64,000 nucleotides of DNA from positions 1 to 64,000 of the forward strand of contig NZ_PVXQ01000003.1 in NCBI RefSeq assembly GCF_002995745.1, written 5' to 3'. The notes below the pieces were generated by a model. It saw only the letters and a program-made list of their open reading frames with translations. It ran no database searches and was not told the DNA's origin. Origin of the DNA: Clostridium vincentii. GTDB taxonomy: Bacteria; Bacillota; Clostridia; Clostridiales; Clostridiaceae. The number at the start of each line of letters is the position of its first letter. Position 1 is the first letter of the stretch. The position numbers and the translations under genes are program-made. Below are positions 9,041 to 17,060 of this stretch, in pieces.

Positions 9041-9067
9041 ATACAAAAAAATAATATTGTATAGACA
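9041..9067. promoter_or_regulatory. Candidate operators in the GntR/ROK divergent region
   Basis: An inverted repeat ATACAA (9041-9046) / TTGTAT (9057-9062) overlaps TGTATAGACA (9058-9067), the same decamer found before manA. The region lies between the two divergent starts, where a GntR repressor would be expected to bind. A TATAAT-like -10 for the kinase is at 9094-9099. No convincing -35 box was found. Confidence 0.5.
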
Positions 9068-9141
9068 GATAGTATCTTTTAAATTAAAGGATGTATAATA
9101 AGGAAGAGTGTATTAGGTTATTTATAAGGAGGAAGATAAAA

Positions 9142-10032
9142 ATGGGAAATGTTATTGGTATAGATATTGGAGGAACAAACTTAAGAGCGGCAATTTTAGA
9201 TGAAAAGCATAATTTAATTACTAAGTTTAAGATGGACAATGAAGTTGCAATGGGTCCTGAATATAATTTGGGTAAATTGATAGCAAAGATAGATAATGAG
9301 TGGAATGATTTTAAGGTTAAGGCTATAGGGATAGGATGCCCAGGACCTTTAGATATAAGAAATGGAATTATAATTAATCCACCAAATTTAAAGGGATGGG
9401 AAGGTTTTGAAATAAAAAAGTATTTTGAAAAACATTTTAAACTTCCAGTTGCAGTAAATAATGATGCTAATGTAGCGGCTTATAGTGAAGCTAAAGTAGG
9501 ATCAGCTGCAGGGGCTGAAAGTGTATATTATATAACATTATCTACAGGGGTTGGGGGAGGATTCATTTATAAAGATGAAATAATAAGTGGATTTAATAGT
9601 ATTGCTGCAGAAGTATGTAATATGATAATTAATGAAGATGACTATAGCCATTCAGGTTTAAATAAAGGTGGATTAGAAGGGCAATGTAGTGGCATAGCCA
9701 TTGCTAGAGTTGCAAGTGAAAAATTGGGAGTAGCTGTTAGTACAAAATATGTTTTTGAAGAAGCTGAAAGAGGAAATAAGTTTTGTCAATATATCTTAAA
9801 TAATTGGACAATTAATGTAGCAAAGGCCATTGCAAATATAATAGTTACAGTTGATCCAGAGGTAATAGTTTTAGGTGGATCAGTAATTTTAAACAATAGA
9901 AGTTATTTATCTAAAATAATTGAAGAAGTTAAGTTACGGGTATTTGAAGGTGCAAATATCCAGATAAAGATAGCTGAAATAGGTGAGGATACTGGACTTA
10001 TTGGGGCAGGTCTTTTAGCTGCATCATTATAA
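9142..10032 (+). CDS. ROK-family sugar kinase
   Basis: A 296-residue sugar kinase of the ROK family. It has the ATP-binding DIGGTNLRAAILD, the GIGCPGPLD loop, the catalytic NDANVAAYSEA and the STGVGGGFIY loop. The start is set at 9142, where AAGGAGG (9126-9132) is 9 bp upstream. An earlier in-frame ATG at 9091 overlaps the likely -10 box and is rejected. The zinc motif usual in ROK kinases (CxCGxxGC) is replaced by HSGLNKGGLEGQC, so the cysteine set is lost. The substrate (glucose, fructose, mannose or an amino sugar) cannot be read from the sequence. The link to manA favours a hexose that enters at fructose- or mannose-6-P. Confidence 0.9.
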   Translation: MGNVIGIDIGGTNLRAAILDEKHNLITKFKMDNEVAMGPEYNLGKLIAKIDNEWNDFKVKAIGIGCPGPLDIRNGIIINPPNLKGWEGFEIKKYFEKHFKLPVAVNNDANVAAYSEAKVGSAAGAESVYYITLSTGVGGGFIYKDEIISGFNSIAAEVCNMIINEDDYSHSGLNKGGLEGQCSGIAIARVASEKLGVAVSTKYVFEEAERGNKFCQYILNNWTINVAKAIANIIVTVDPEVIVLGGSVILNNRSYLSKIIEEVKLRVFEGANIQIKIAEIGEDTGLIGAGLLAASL

Positions 10033-10053
10033 TGAAAATAATTATATAAGTAT

Positions 10054-10090
10054 AAAATAGGCTCAACCAAAATTGGTTGAGCCTATTTTA
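10054..10090. terminator. Bidirectional intrinsic terminator
   Basis: AAAATAGGCTCAACCAA (10054-10070) pairs with the inverse at 10073-10089. A/T tails on both sides serve the convergent ROK kinase and HAD genes. Confidence 0.92.
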
Positions 10091-10744
10091 TTATTTCTCA
10101 AAAACAGAAATAACTTCACTTAAATCATTCATTTTCTTATAGACAAGCCCTAAAGTATCAACAGGTGCCTCTACTAAATCCTGAATAAAAATGACAGGTA
10201 TATTAGCATTATGAGCTGCCAAAATTCCATTTATAGAATCCTCTAATACAAAAGCTTCGGTAGTTTTAGCACCAGCATTATCTAAAGCCTTTAAGAAAAC
10301 ATCTGGACTAGGCTTTCCGTTTTCAATTTCATCACCACAAACTGAATAATCAAAATAATGTAGTACATTAGATAGAGAAAGAAGATTCTCCATAACATTT
10401 CTGTGACTTGATGTAGCAACAGCCTTTTTTATTCCAGCCTTTGTTAAGTAATCAAGAAGATCAACAAGACCTTTTTTTACGGCAATACCTTCTACTGAGA
10501 CTATCCTCGCCTTTTCTTTCTTTGCATCATTTAAAAAGTCTTTTATAGGAAAATCAGAACCATAAGTCTCAAGCATAATAGAGCTAATAGAAGCTTCTGT
10601 AGTTCCTATAAAATTTCTATAAAATTCAAAGTTAAAATCACAATTGTAATTCTTTTTAACAGCATCCCAAGCCTTCCATGCAATTATTTCTGAATCTAGC
10701 ATTAGACCATCCATATCGAATATAACAAGTTTTATATTATTCAT
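10091..10744 (-). CDS. HAD-superfamily hydrolase, beta-phosphoglucomutase-like
   Basis: A 217-residue phosphatase or phosphomutase of HAD subfamily IA. Motif I is FDMDGLMLDSE, motif II ATSSH, motif III has the Lys in CGDEIENGKPSPDVF, and motif IV is VLEDSINGI. The helical cap lies between motifs I and II. The start is placed at the ATG at 10744 because the earlier ATG at 10765 overlaps the AGGAGG that serves it. The YhcW/YcjU/GPH-like cluster covers sugar-phosphate phosphatases and beta-phosphoglucomutases, and the sequence does not decide between them. It is monocistronic, back to back with the ROK kinase. Confidence 0.88.
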   Translation of the reverse strand: MNNIKLVIFDMDGLMLDSEIIAWKAWDAVKKNYNCDFNFEFYRNFIGTTEASISSIMLETYGSDFPIKDFLNDAKKEKARIVSVEGIAVKKGLVDLLDYLTKAGIKKAVATSSHRNVMENLLSLSNVLHYFDYSVCGDEIENGKPSPDVFLKALDNAGAKTTEAFVLEDSINGILAAHNANIPVIFIQDLVEAPVDTLGLVYKKMNDLSEVISVFEK

Positions 10745-10806
10745 AGTAGTTGTATTCCTCCTCATTTGTATTTGTCTTTTAATTATAGCAGAAAAATCTT
10801 AATGAG

Positions 10807-10864
10807 TTGACAGAAATAAATAATAGAGTTATTATAATTTTAATAAATTGAATTGAATGCAATT
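10807..10864 (+). promoter_or_regulatory. Promoter and candidate autoregulatory operator of ohrR
   Basis: TTGACA (10807-10812), a 17-bp spacer and TATTAT (10830-10835) form a good sigma-A-type promoter. Just downstream, AATTG (10851-10855) and CAATT (10860-10864) form an inverted repeat within an AATTGAATTGAATGCAATT tract, similar in character to the A/T-rich operators of OhrR-type MarR proteins. Operator function is inferred. Confidence 0.55.
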
Positions 10865-10938
10865 AAATAAAAATATATACATATGAGAAGAGTTTAATTA
10901 TAAATGTTTATAACTTATGATAAGAAGGAGATGAATAT

Positions 10939-11367
10939 ATGAGTAAATATGAGTCGATAAAATTAGAAAATCAAATGTGTTTTTCTCTTTATGCAGCATC
11001 AAGAGAAATAATAAAATTGTATAAACCAATCTTAGATAAGTACAATCTTACATATACCCAATACATAGCAATGCTTGTCCTTTGGGAGAGGGAGAAGGCA
11101 TCAGTAAAGGATATAGGTAAGTACCTACATTTAGATTCTGGAACATTGACACCACTTTTAAAAAAACTTGAAGTTATGGAGTTAATCAAAAGATATAGAG
11201 ATGTAAATGATGATAGAGTAGTAATCGCTGAAGTCACAGAAAAGGGCTTTAGATTAAAAGATAAAATATTAGAAGTTCCAGAAGAAATTTTTTGCAAAGT
11301 AAATTTTCCTATGGAAAAAGCTATTGAACTTAAAAAATTATTAGATGAATTATTAGAACTACAATAA
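10939..11367 (+). CDS. ohrR: MarR-family organic peroxide sensor, OhrR-like
   Basis: A 142-residue winged-helix regulator. The N-terminal QMCFSLYAASREI matches the OhrR subfamily, in which the cysteine (Cys14 here) is the peroxide-sensing residue. The recognition region LHLDSGTLTPLLKKLEVMELIKR and the wing DDRVVIAEVTEKG also match. There is no second conserved cysteine near the C-terminus, which suggests the one-cysteine mechanism. No ohr peroxidase gene is adjacent, which is unusual because the two are normally paired. An AT-rich inverted repeat in its own promoter suggests autoregulation. AAGGAG precedes the ATG. Confidence 0.88.
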   Translation: MSKYESIKLENQMCFSLYAASREIIKLYKPILDKYNLTYTQYIAMLVLWEREKASVKDIGKYLHLDSGTLTPLLKKLEVMELIKRYRDVNDDRVVIAEVTEKGFRLKDKILEVPEEIFCKVNFPMEKAIELKKLLDELLELQ

Positions 11368-11434
11368 TATTCATTTTTAATGGTATGCGAGAATAATATA
11401 AATATTTTATTATAAATGAAAAGAGAGTGATAGT

Positions 11435-12823
11435 ATGCCAAAGGTAGGAATGAGAATTATAAAATCTGCAATAGTAGTTTTTATTTGTTTTTTGATATAT
11501 TTTATACGTGAAGACGGAATGCCGTTTTATTCGGCTATTGCAGGAATATTATGTATGCAACAATATTTATCCAATAGTTTAAAAGCAGCTGGGAATAGAA
11601 CTATTGGTACAATAATTGGAGGAGCCTTTGGAATGTTGATTTTAGTAATTGAAAGGACATTTATTCCAGAGGGAATGCCTATAGTAGAATATTTTCTGAT
11701 TTCTATAGCTATTATTCCATTAATCTATCTAACTATATTAATTGAAAAACAGGCGATTTCATATATTGCATGTGTAGTATTCTTGAGTGTAACTGTAATT
11801 CATGGAGTAGATGTTAGTCCCTTTTTCTTTACAATAAACAGAATTCTTGATACTCTTATTGGTATTTTTGTATCCTTAGGAGTTAATAGCTTTCAATTTC
11901 CTAAGAAAAAAAATCCTAATATATTATTTGTTAGTGATCTAGACGATACATTATTAAATTCTAAGGGAGAAATAAGCCCATACTCAAAAGTTAAATTAAA
12001 TCAGATGATAAGAAAAGGTGCACAGATTACCATATCTTCTACAAGAACAGCAGCAACGCTAATACCTCTAATGAAAGATGTAGATATTAAATTGCCTCTT
12101 ATTACAATGAATGGGGCAGCTTTATATAATATTAAAAAAAAGATTTATATTAATTGTAAAAATATAAATTCTCTAGTAGCACGAAAAGTTCTTGATATAT
12201 TTAAACAGTATGGATTAAATGTATTTGTTCATTCAATTATTAATGATATCGTACATATATATTATGATGATTTTACTAATTCAGTTGAGGAGGAATATTA
12301 TCATTTAGTTAAAACTTTGCCACTTAAGAATTATATTTATGGGGAATTGCCTAAAAATAAAAAAATAGTTTATTTTAGAGCTATAGACAAAGAAGATATT
12401 ATTAAAAAATTATATGATGAGTTAATATTTTTAGATAATGATTCAAATCTTAATATTAATTACTATAAAGATGCTAAAAATCCAGGGTATTATTACTTAG
12501 ATATCTATAGTTCAGAGGCTTCAAGAAAAAATGCTATATTAGATATTAAAAAGAAATTAACTGTTGATAGAATAGTTACCTTTGGTAATAGTGAAAGAGA
12601 TATAGATATGATAAAGACTGCGGATAATGGATATATTGTGGAAAATGCAGAGGAAAAGCTCAGAGCAATAGCTATTAATGAAATAGAAAAATCCACCTAC
12701 ATGCCTTCCATGGGTAAGTTCAATGAGCCAAATATAAAATTTGGAATTTCACTTATAGGAAGTAATGATACTGATTCTGTAGCTAAAACAATAGAAAAAT
12801 TATTCTATTCAAGGATACAGTAG
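11435..12823 (+). CDS. Fusion of aromatic-acid-exporter-like membrane domain and Cof-type HAD hydrolase
   Basis: A 462-residue two-part protein. Residues 1-155 hold about four to five membrane helices and a conserved motif (FYSAIAGILCMQQ, AGNRTIGTIIGGAFGML) resembling the N-terminal ArAE/FUSC-type domain (YgaE/DUF939-like). Residues 160-462 are a complete Cof-type HAD phosphatase: DLDDT (168-172), SSTR (201-204), a C2-type cap, Lys365 in SRKNAI and GNSERDIDM (384-392). All HAD catalytic residues are present. The substrate is unknown. The gene lies 67 bp after ohrR on the same strand and may be cotranscribed with it. The join between the domains is clean, with no frame break. Confidence 0.82.
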   Translation: MPKVGMRIIKSAIVVFICFLIYFIREDGMPFYSAIAGILCMQQYLSNSLKAAGNRTIGTIIGGAFGMLILVIERTFIPEGMPIVEYFLISIAIIPLIYLTILIEKQAISYIACVVFLSVTVIHGVDVSPFFFTINRILDTLIGIFVSLGVNSFQFPKKKNPNILFVSDLDDTLLNSKGEISPYSKVKLNQMIRKGAQITISSTRTAATLIPLMKDVDIKLPLITMNGAALYNIKKKIYINCKNINSLVARKVLDIFKQYGLNVFVHSIINDIVHIYYDDFTNSVEEEYYHLVKTLPLKNYIYGELPKNKKIVYFRAIDKEDIIKKLYDELIFLDNDSNLNINYYKDAKNPGYYYLDIYSSEASRKNAILDIKKKLTVDRIVTFGNSERDIDMIKTADNGYIVENAEEKLRAIAINEIEKSTYMPSMGKFNEPNIKFGISLIGSNDTDSVAKTIEKLFYSRIQ

Positions 12824-12900
12824 ACTATTCTAATGATGAATAAATTCATTGCCTTTTGATAAAACTAGACTTGAAACTAATAGTTTAGGAGGGATATGCA

Positions 12901-13056
12901 ATGCAAAATAACGAATGTATTAAATGTTCAGTAGAAAAATGTAAGTTTAACAGCAGTAAAGAATATTGTACATTATCACAAATTTCAGTTGGAACACATG
13001 AATCTGATCCAAATGAAATTCAATGTACTGACTGTGAATCATTTATAGTAGGCTAA
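12901..13056 (+). CDS. Small cysteine-rich DUF1540 protein (51 residues)
   Basis: A short gene that opens MQNNECIKCSVEKCKF and ends CTDCESFIVG. The cysteine pattern CxxCxxxxC, one middle Cys and CxxC is that of the DUF1540 family, small probable metal-binding proteins common in spore-forming Firmicutes. AGGAGGG (12887-12893) with 7-bp spacing supports the start. An ATG at 12896 is out of frame. It has its own terminator. Function is unknown. Confidence 0.85.
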   Translation: MQNNECIKCSVEKCKFNSSKEYCTLSQISVGTHESDPNEIQCTDCESFIVG

Positions 13057-13071
13057 TCTAGTAAAGAAAAG

Positions 13072-13122
13072 GGCTGTCTTAAAGTAGAATTTTAATTCTA
13101 TTTTAAGACAGCTCAATTTTTT
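13072..13122 (+). terminator. Intrinsic terminator
   Basis: A long stem built from GGGCTGTCTTAAA...AATT and its inverse TTTTAAGACAGCTC is followed by TTTTTT. It closes the DUF1540 gene. Confidence 0.9.
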
Positions 13123-13230
13123 GTAAAAACTGATATAGTCTATATGAAAACTTTCAATTGTTTTTACTTGAAAGAGAATAATAGAGGCTTTTATGATATA
13201 TAATAATATTATATAAACGGAGGGATAATT

Positions 13231-14997
13231 ATGGAATTAAATTGGGATTTAAAAGAAATATACAAATCATTTAAGAGTGATGAATTTAAAAAAGATATGG
13301 AAAAGCTTATAGAAAATATAAATAATTTTAATCTTTGGGCACAGGAAATTGGTAAGGATGATGAAAATATAGTTAGAAAGCTTGAAGAGTACATAAAGAG
13401 TGTTTCAAGGATAGAGGAGTTGAAAAGCAGACTTGGAATGTTTGTTGAGCTTTCTTTAAGTGTAAATACAAAAGATGAAGTAGCACTTAAATTTTCAGAT
13501 GTTTTGGATAAAAATTTAACTTATTTAGTAGAAGCCTCAACTAAAGTAGAACGATGGATTAGTAAAATTAAAGATATAGATATTATAATAAATGGCTCAA
13601 AAGAACTTAAAGAACATGAATTTATATTAAATGAAATTATTAGAAATAGTAAATATTTATTAAGTGAAAAGGAAGAGTTGATTTTATCAAATATGCAAAA
13701 TACAGGCTCAAAGGCTTGGCTTAGGATGAAGGATACACTAATTTCTAACTTAACAGTAGAAGTTGAGAAAGACGGTGAAATTAAAAGCTTGCTTCTTACT
13801 GAAGTACTTAATATGGCCTATGATAAAGATAGGTCAGTTAGAAAGAATGCATATGAGGCTGAAATTAAATCCTATAAAAAGGTAGAAGAGTCATTGGCAG
13901 CGGCCCTTAATGGGATAAAAGGGGAAGTTTTGACATCCTGTGAACTTAGAGGTTATAAGTCTCCTCTTGAAATGACACTTTTTGAATCTAGAATGGATGA
14001 AAAAACTTTGAATGTAATGATTTCAGCCATGGAGGAAAGCATGCCTGTATTTAGAAAATATTTAAGAAAGAAAGGGGAAATGTTAGGACATAAGAATGGT
14101 TTACCATTTTATGATTTATATGCACCGGTTTCAGATGCTGAAATGAAGTTTACCTATGAAGAGGGAACTAAGTTTGTAGAGGATAATTTTAGAACCTTTA
14201 GCGATAATCTTGCTAATTTTGCTAGAAAGGCAATAGATAATTCTTGGATTGATGTTATGCCAAAAGCTGGTAAGGTAGGTGGAGCTTTTTGCGAAAATCT
14301 TCATTTTATAGGACAAAGTAGATTTTTATTGAACTATGGAGATAACTTTAGTGATGTTATAACTCTTGCACATGAATTAGGCCATGGTTTTCATGGAGAT
14401 TGTTTAAATAATGAAACAACCTTAAATTCTGATTATCCAATGCCAATAGCAGAAACTGCATCAACATTTTGTGAAACTATAATTAAAAACGCAGCTCTTA
14501 AAAATGCTTCAAAGGAAGAATCTCTAGCAATTTTGGAGACTGAAATTTCAGATTGTACACAAGTTATTGTAGATATTTATTCAAGATTTCTTTTTGAAAA
14601 ATGGTTTTTTGAAAAAAGAAATGAAAGTGCTTTAAGTGTTGAAGAGATAAAAGACCTTATGATAAAATCTCAAAAAGAAGCCTATGGGGATGGCTTAGAT
14701 CCAGAATATTTACATCCGTATATGTGGACTTGGAAACCTCATTATTATTATGCAGAAAGTAATTTTTATAATTTCCCTTATGCCTTTGGGTTATTATTTG
14801 CTAAGGGCCTTTATGCAGAGTATTTAAAGACAGGAAAGGCTTTTTCCAAAGATTATGAAAAACTTCTTTCAATGACAGGTAAGAATAATCTTATAGATAT
14901 AACAAAGGTAATGGGAATAGATATTAATTCTAAAGATTTCTGGAGAAGTTCTTTAAGAGTTATAGAAAAGGATATAGAAAAATTTATTAATATTTGA
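13231..14997 (+). CDS. pepF: Oligoendopeptidase F, M3 metallopeptidase
   Basis: A 588-residue cytosolic zinc peptidase that hydrolyses short peptides. The HELGH zinc site is at residues 381-385 and the third ligand Glu408 is in PIAETAS. The helical N-terminal region and the C-terminal PHYYYAESNFYNFPYAFG with the substrate-binding Tyr/His are as in PepF. Length is typical (about 600). GGAGGG precedes the ATG. It is monocistronic. Confidence 0.95.
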   Translation: MELNWDLKEIYKSFKSDEFKKDMEKLIENINNFNLWAQEIGKDDENIVRKLEEYIKSVSRIEELKSRLGMFVELSLSVNTKDEVALKFSDVLDKNLTYLVEASTKVERWISKIKDIDIIINGSKELKEHEFILNEIIRNSKYLLSEKEELILSNMQNTGSKAWLRMKDTLISNLTVEVEKDGEIKSLLLTEVLNMAYDKDRSVRKNAYEAEIKSYKKVEESLAAALNGIKGEVLTSCELRGYKSPLEMTLFESRMDEKTLNVMISAMEESMPVFRKYLRKKGEMLGHKNGLPFYDLYAPVSDAEMKFTYEEGTKFVEDNFRTFSDNLANFARKAIDNSWIDVMPKAGKVGGAFCENLHFIGQSRFLLNYGDNFSDVITLAHELGHGFHGDCLNNETTLNSDYPMPIAETASTFCETIIKNAALKNASKEESLAILETEISDCTQVIVDIYSRFLFEKWFFEKRNESALSVEEIKDLMIKSQKEAYGDGLDPEYLHPYMWTWKPHYYYAESNFYNFPYAFGLLFAKGLYAEYLKTGKAFSKDYEKLLSMTGKNNLIDITKVMGIDINSKDFWRSSLRVIEKDIEKFINI

Positions 14998-15004
14998 ATT
15001 TAAA

Positions 15005-15034
15005 TTCCCCAATAAGAAATTAGTTGGGGAAATT
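15005..15034 (+). terminator. Weak intrinsic terminator after pepF
   Basis: TTCCCCAA (15005-15012) pairs with TTGGGGAA (15024-15031). The T-run after it is short. Confidence 0.55.
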
Positions 15035-15140
15035 TATCATTATTAGGATAATGATAATAAAATATGGTAAAATAGTAAGATCGGTACAAGCATTATATTA
15101 GTTATTATTTTAAAAATGAAATATTCTAGGGGGTAAAATA

Positions 15141-15815
15141 ATGAAAAAATCAAAAAAACTTATTACGGTATTAATGACTGCTATATTAGGATCAGCTTTA
15201 TTTCTTACAGGATGTGCTGGGAAACCAGCAGCAGCAGATGTTACAGTGAAAGCCTTTTATAATCTTTATATATTAGGTGATTCAACTGATATTGAAAAAA
15301 TAGCTTTAACTAAGGAAGAGGTTGCTGAAAAATTTGAAGAAGTAAAAACTTTAACTCAATCTGAAATTAAAGCTAATTTTGCAGCAGGGGGATTGTCAAT
15401 ATCAGATGACCAATTGGATGCTATTTACAATTCGGAAATGGAAGCTTTAAAGAAATTAACTGTTACAACTGAAATAGTTTCAGAAGATGACGAGAAAGCG
15501 ACTGTTAAGTTAACTACAACTTATTTCGATATAACAGCAATAGATATTAAAGCTGCTACAGAAACTAGCGACGAAGTTAGTGCAATGCAACTAACAAGCC
15601 AGTCAGAATTAGATAATAAAATTGTAGAAATATATTCAAATAAACTTGTAGAAGGTTTTAAATCAGCAGAACCATCTACTGAAACTAAAGAAGAATATTT
15701 TGAATGTGTAAAAACGACTTATTCTGTGAATGGAAAGAATAAAGATATATATACTCCAGAAGATATGGAAAAGTTTACTACAGATATTAATATGATGGTA
15801 ACAAATCAACAATAA
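15141..15815 (+). CDS. DUF5105-like lipoprotein, copy 1
   Basis: A 224-residue secreted lipoprotein. The signal peptide ends in the lipobox LTGC (lipidated Cys about 25), followed by AGKPAAADVTVKAFYNLYILGD. Such proteins carry repeats of unknown function and resemble DUF5105. It is one of two adjacent copies: the signal peptide, the FYNLYILGDST segment, MEALKKLTVTTEIV and the closing TNQQ are nearly the same in both. The ribosome site is GGGGG. Function is unknown. Confidence 0.8.
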   Translation: MKKSKKLITVLMTAILGSALFLTGCAGKPAAADVTVKAFYNLYILGDSTDIEKIALTKEEVAEKFEEVKTLTQSEIKANFAAGGLSISDDQLDAIYNSEMEALKKLTVTTEIVSEDDEKATVKLTTTYFDITAIDIKAATETSDEVSAMQLTSQSELDNKIVEIYSNKLVEGFKSAEPSTETKEEYFECVKTTYSVNGKNKDIYTPEDMEKFTTDINMMVTNQQ

Positions 15816-15831
15816 TTAAGGAGGCAAAACA

Positions 15832-16506
15832 ATGAAAAAATCAAAAAAACTTATGGCAGTATTAATGACTGCTATATTAGGATCAGCTCTATTACTTACA
15901 GGATGTGGTGGAAAAATAGCAACGGCAGATGTTACAGCTAAGGCCTTTTATAATCTTTATATATTAGGAGATTCAACCGAAATAGAAAAGATAGCTTTAA
16001 CTAATGATGAGTCAAACCAGATACTTGATAAATTAAAAAGTACAAGCCAAGATGCAACTAAAAACCTAATTACAAGTGGAGGATTGCAAATATCAGATGA
16101 ACAATTGGATTCTATTTACAATGCGGAAATGGAAGCCCTAAAGAAATTAACGGTTACAACTGAAATAGTATCAGCGGAAAAAGATAATGCAACTATTAAG
16201 TTAACTACAACTTATATAGATTTATTAACAATTGATACCAAAGCTGCTGAAGAGGCTGCAAATGAAGCCAATGCAATGAGCCTAACAGACCAGACAGAAT
16301 TGAACAATAAGATTGTAGAATTATATGTAAACAATCTTATAGAAGGATTTAAAGCAGCACAACCCTCTATTGAGACCAAGGAAGCAACTTTCGAATGCCA
16401 AAAACAAGTATATATTGTGGATGGAAAGAATAAAGATGTATGGTTTCCAGTAGATATGGAGACTTTTGGTGGTAATATTGCTAAGATGGCAACAAATCAA
16501 CAATAA
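15832..16506 (+). CDS. DUF5105-like lipoprotein, copy 2
   Basis: The tandem paralogue of the preceding gene, also 224 residues, 16 bp downstream with AAGGAGG before the ATG. The lipobox is LLTGCGG. The DNA of the first 30 codons is almost identical to copy 1, while the middle (residues about 60-80 and 150-190) has diverged. This points to duplication within the lineage followed by divergence. Both proteins should sit on the outer face of the membrane. Function is unknown. Confidence 0.8.
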   Translation: MKKSKKLMAVLMTAILGSALLLTGCGGKIATADVTAKAFYNLYILGDSTEIEKIALTNDESNQILDKLKSTSQDATKNLITSGGLQISDEQLDSIYNAEMEALKKLTVTTEIVSAEKDNATIKLTTTYIDLLTIDTKAAEEAANEANAMSLTDQTELNNKIVELYVNNLIEGFKAAQPSIETKEATFECQKQVYIVDGKNKDVWFPVDMETFGGNIAKMATNQQ

Positions 16507-16531
16507 TTTATTCTAAGCATTATTAGAAATT

Positions 16532-16582
16532 AATAGAAGGATACCCCAAATAGAACTTGTTCTATTTGTGGTATCCTTCTAT
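16532..16582. terminator. Bidirectional intrinsic terminator
   Basis: A stem of about 24 bp (AATAGAAGGATACC... with ...GGTATCCTTCTATT) lies between the lipoprotein genes and the convergent FlxA-like gene. Confidence 0.9.
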
Positions 16583-16625
16583 TTGGTATTTTCAAATTTA
16601 ATTGCGTTGAATAATATAATTGATT

Positions 16626-16991
16626 TTATGCAAAGACATCAATTATATTAGTACTATTTACTGATGCTGAGTTACTAGAATTAGATGCGCTACTGGATTC
16701 ATTTTTATCACTTATTTTAGTACTATCAGAACTTATTGATTTTTGATCTATAGTATTTTGCTTTTGATCACTTTTTTCTGATCTCATCTGGGCAATTTGC
16801 GCATCTATTAGTTGTATTTGAGATTGTATCTGTGTAGATTTTGCTTGCTTGGTTTTCTCATCATCTGTACCTTGAGTAACTTGACTTAGTTCTGTTTGTA
16901 GAGTTGCTTTTTGCTTTTCAAGCTGTGCTATTTCACTCTTGTTACTAACAGGAGAATAGCTGTTGGTTGTTGAAACTGAAGAAATATTCAT
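16626..16991 (-). CDS. FlxA-like coiled-coil protein
   Basis: A 121-residue protein without a signal peptide or membrane helix. Residues about 18-75 are a coiled coil of the FlxA-like type (EIAQLEKQKATLQTELSQV, QIQLIDAQIAQMRSEK). The rest is low-complexity Ser/Asn/Lys. It begins MNISSVSTTNSYSPVS, a Ser/Thr-rich opening like those of flagellar-type secreted proteins. It lies 69 bp downstream of the three-repeat gene on the same strand and is probably cotranscribed with it. No flagellar gene is nearby. Function is unknown. Confidence 0.65.
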   Translation of the reverse strand: MNISSVSTTNSYSPVSNKSEIAQLEKQKATLQTELSQVTQGTDDEKTKQAKSTQIQSQIQLIDAQIAQMRSEKSDQKQNTIDQKSISSDSTKISDKNESSSASNSSNSASVNSTNIIDVFA

Positions 16992-17060
16992 ATTACATTA
17001 CACTCCTTTAATGGTATTTTTATTTTAGATAGATCTAATAATAAATATAGGTAAAATATT

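Noticed and set aside
9000..9046. ATG start for GntR at 9046
   Set aside because: No ribosome site; TTG 8998 has GGGAGG at 9-bp spacing.
9091..9141. Earlier ATG for the ROK kinase at 9091
   Set aside because: Overlaps the likely -10 box and has no ribosome site; ATG 9142 has AAGGAGG.
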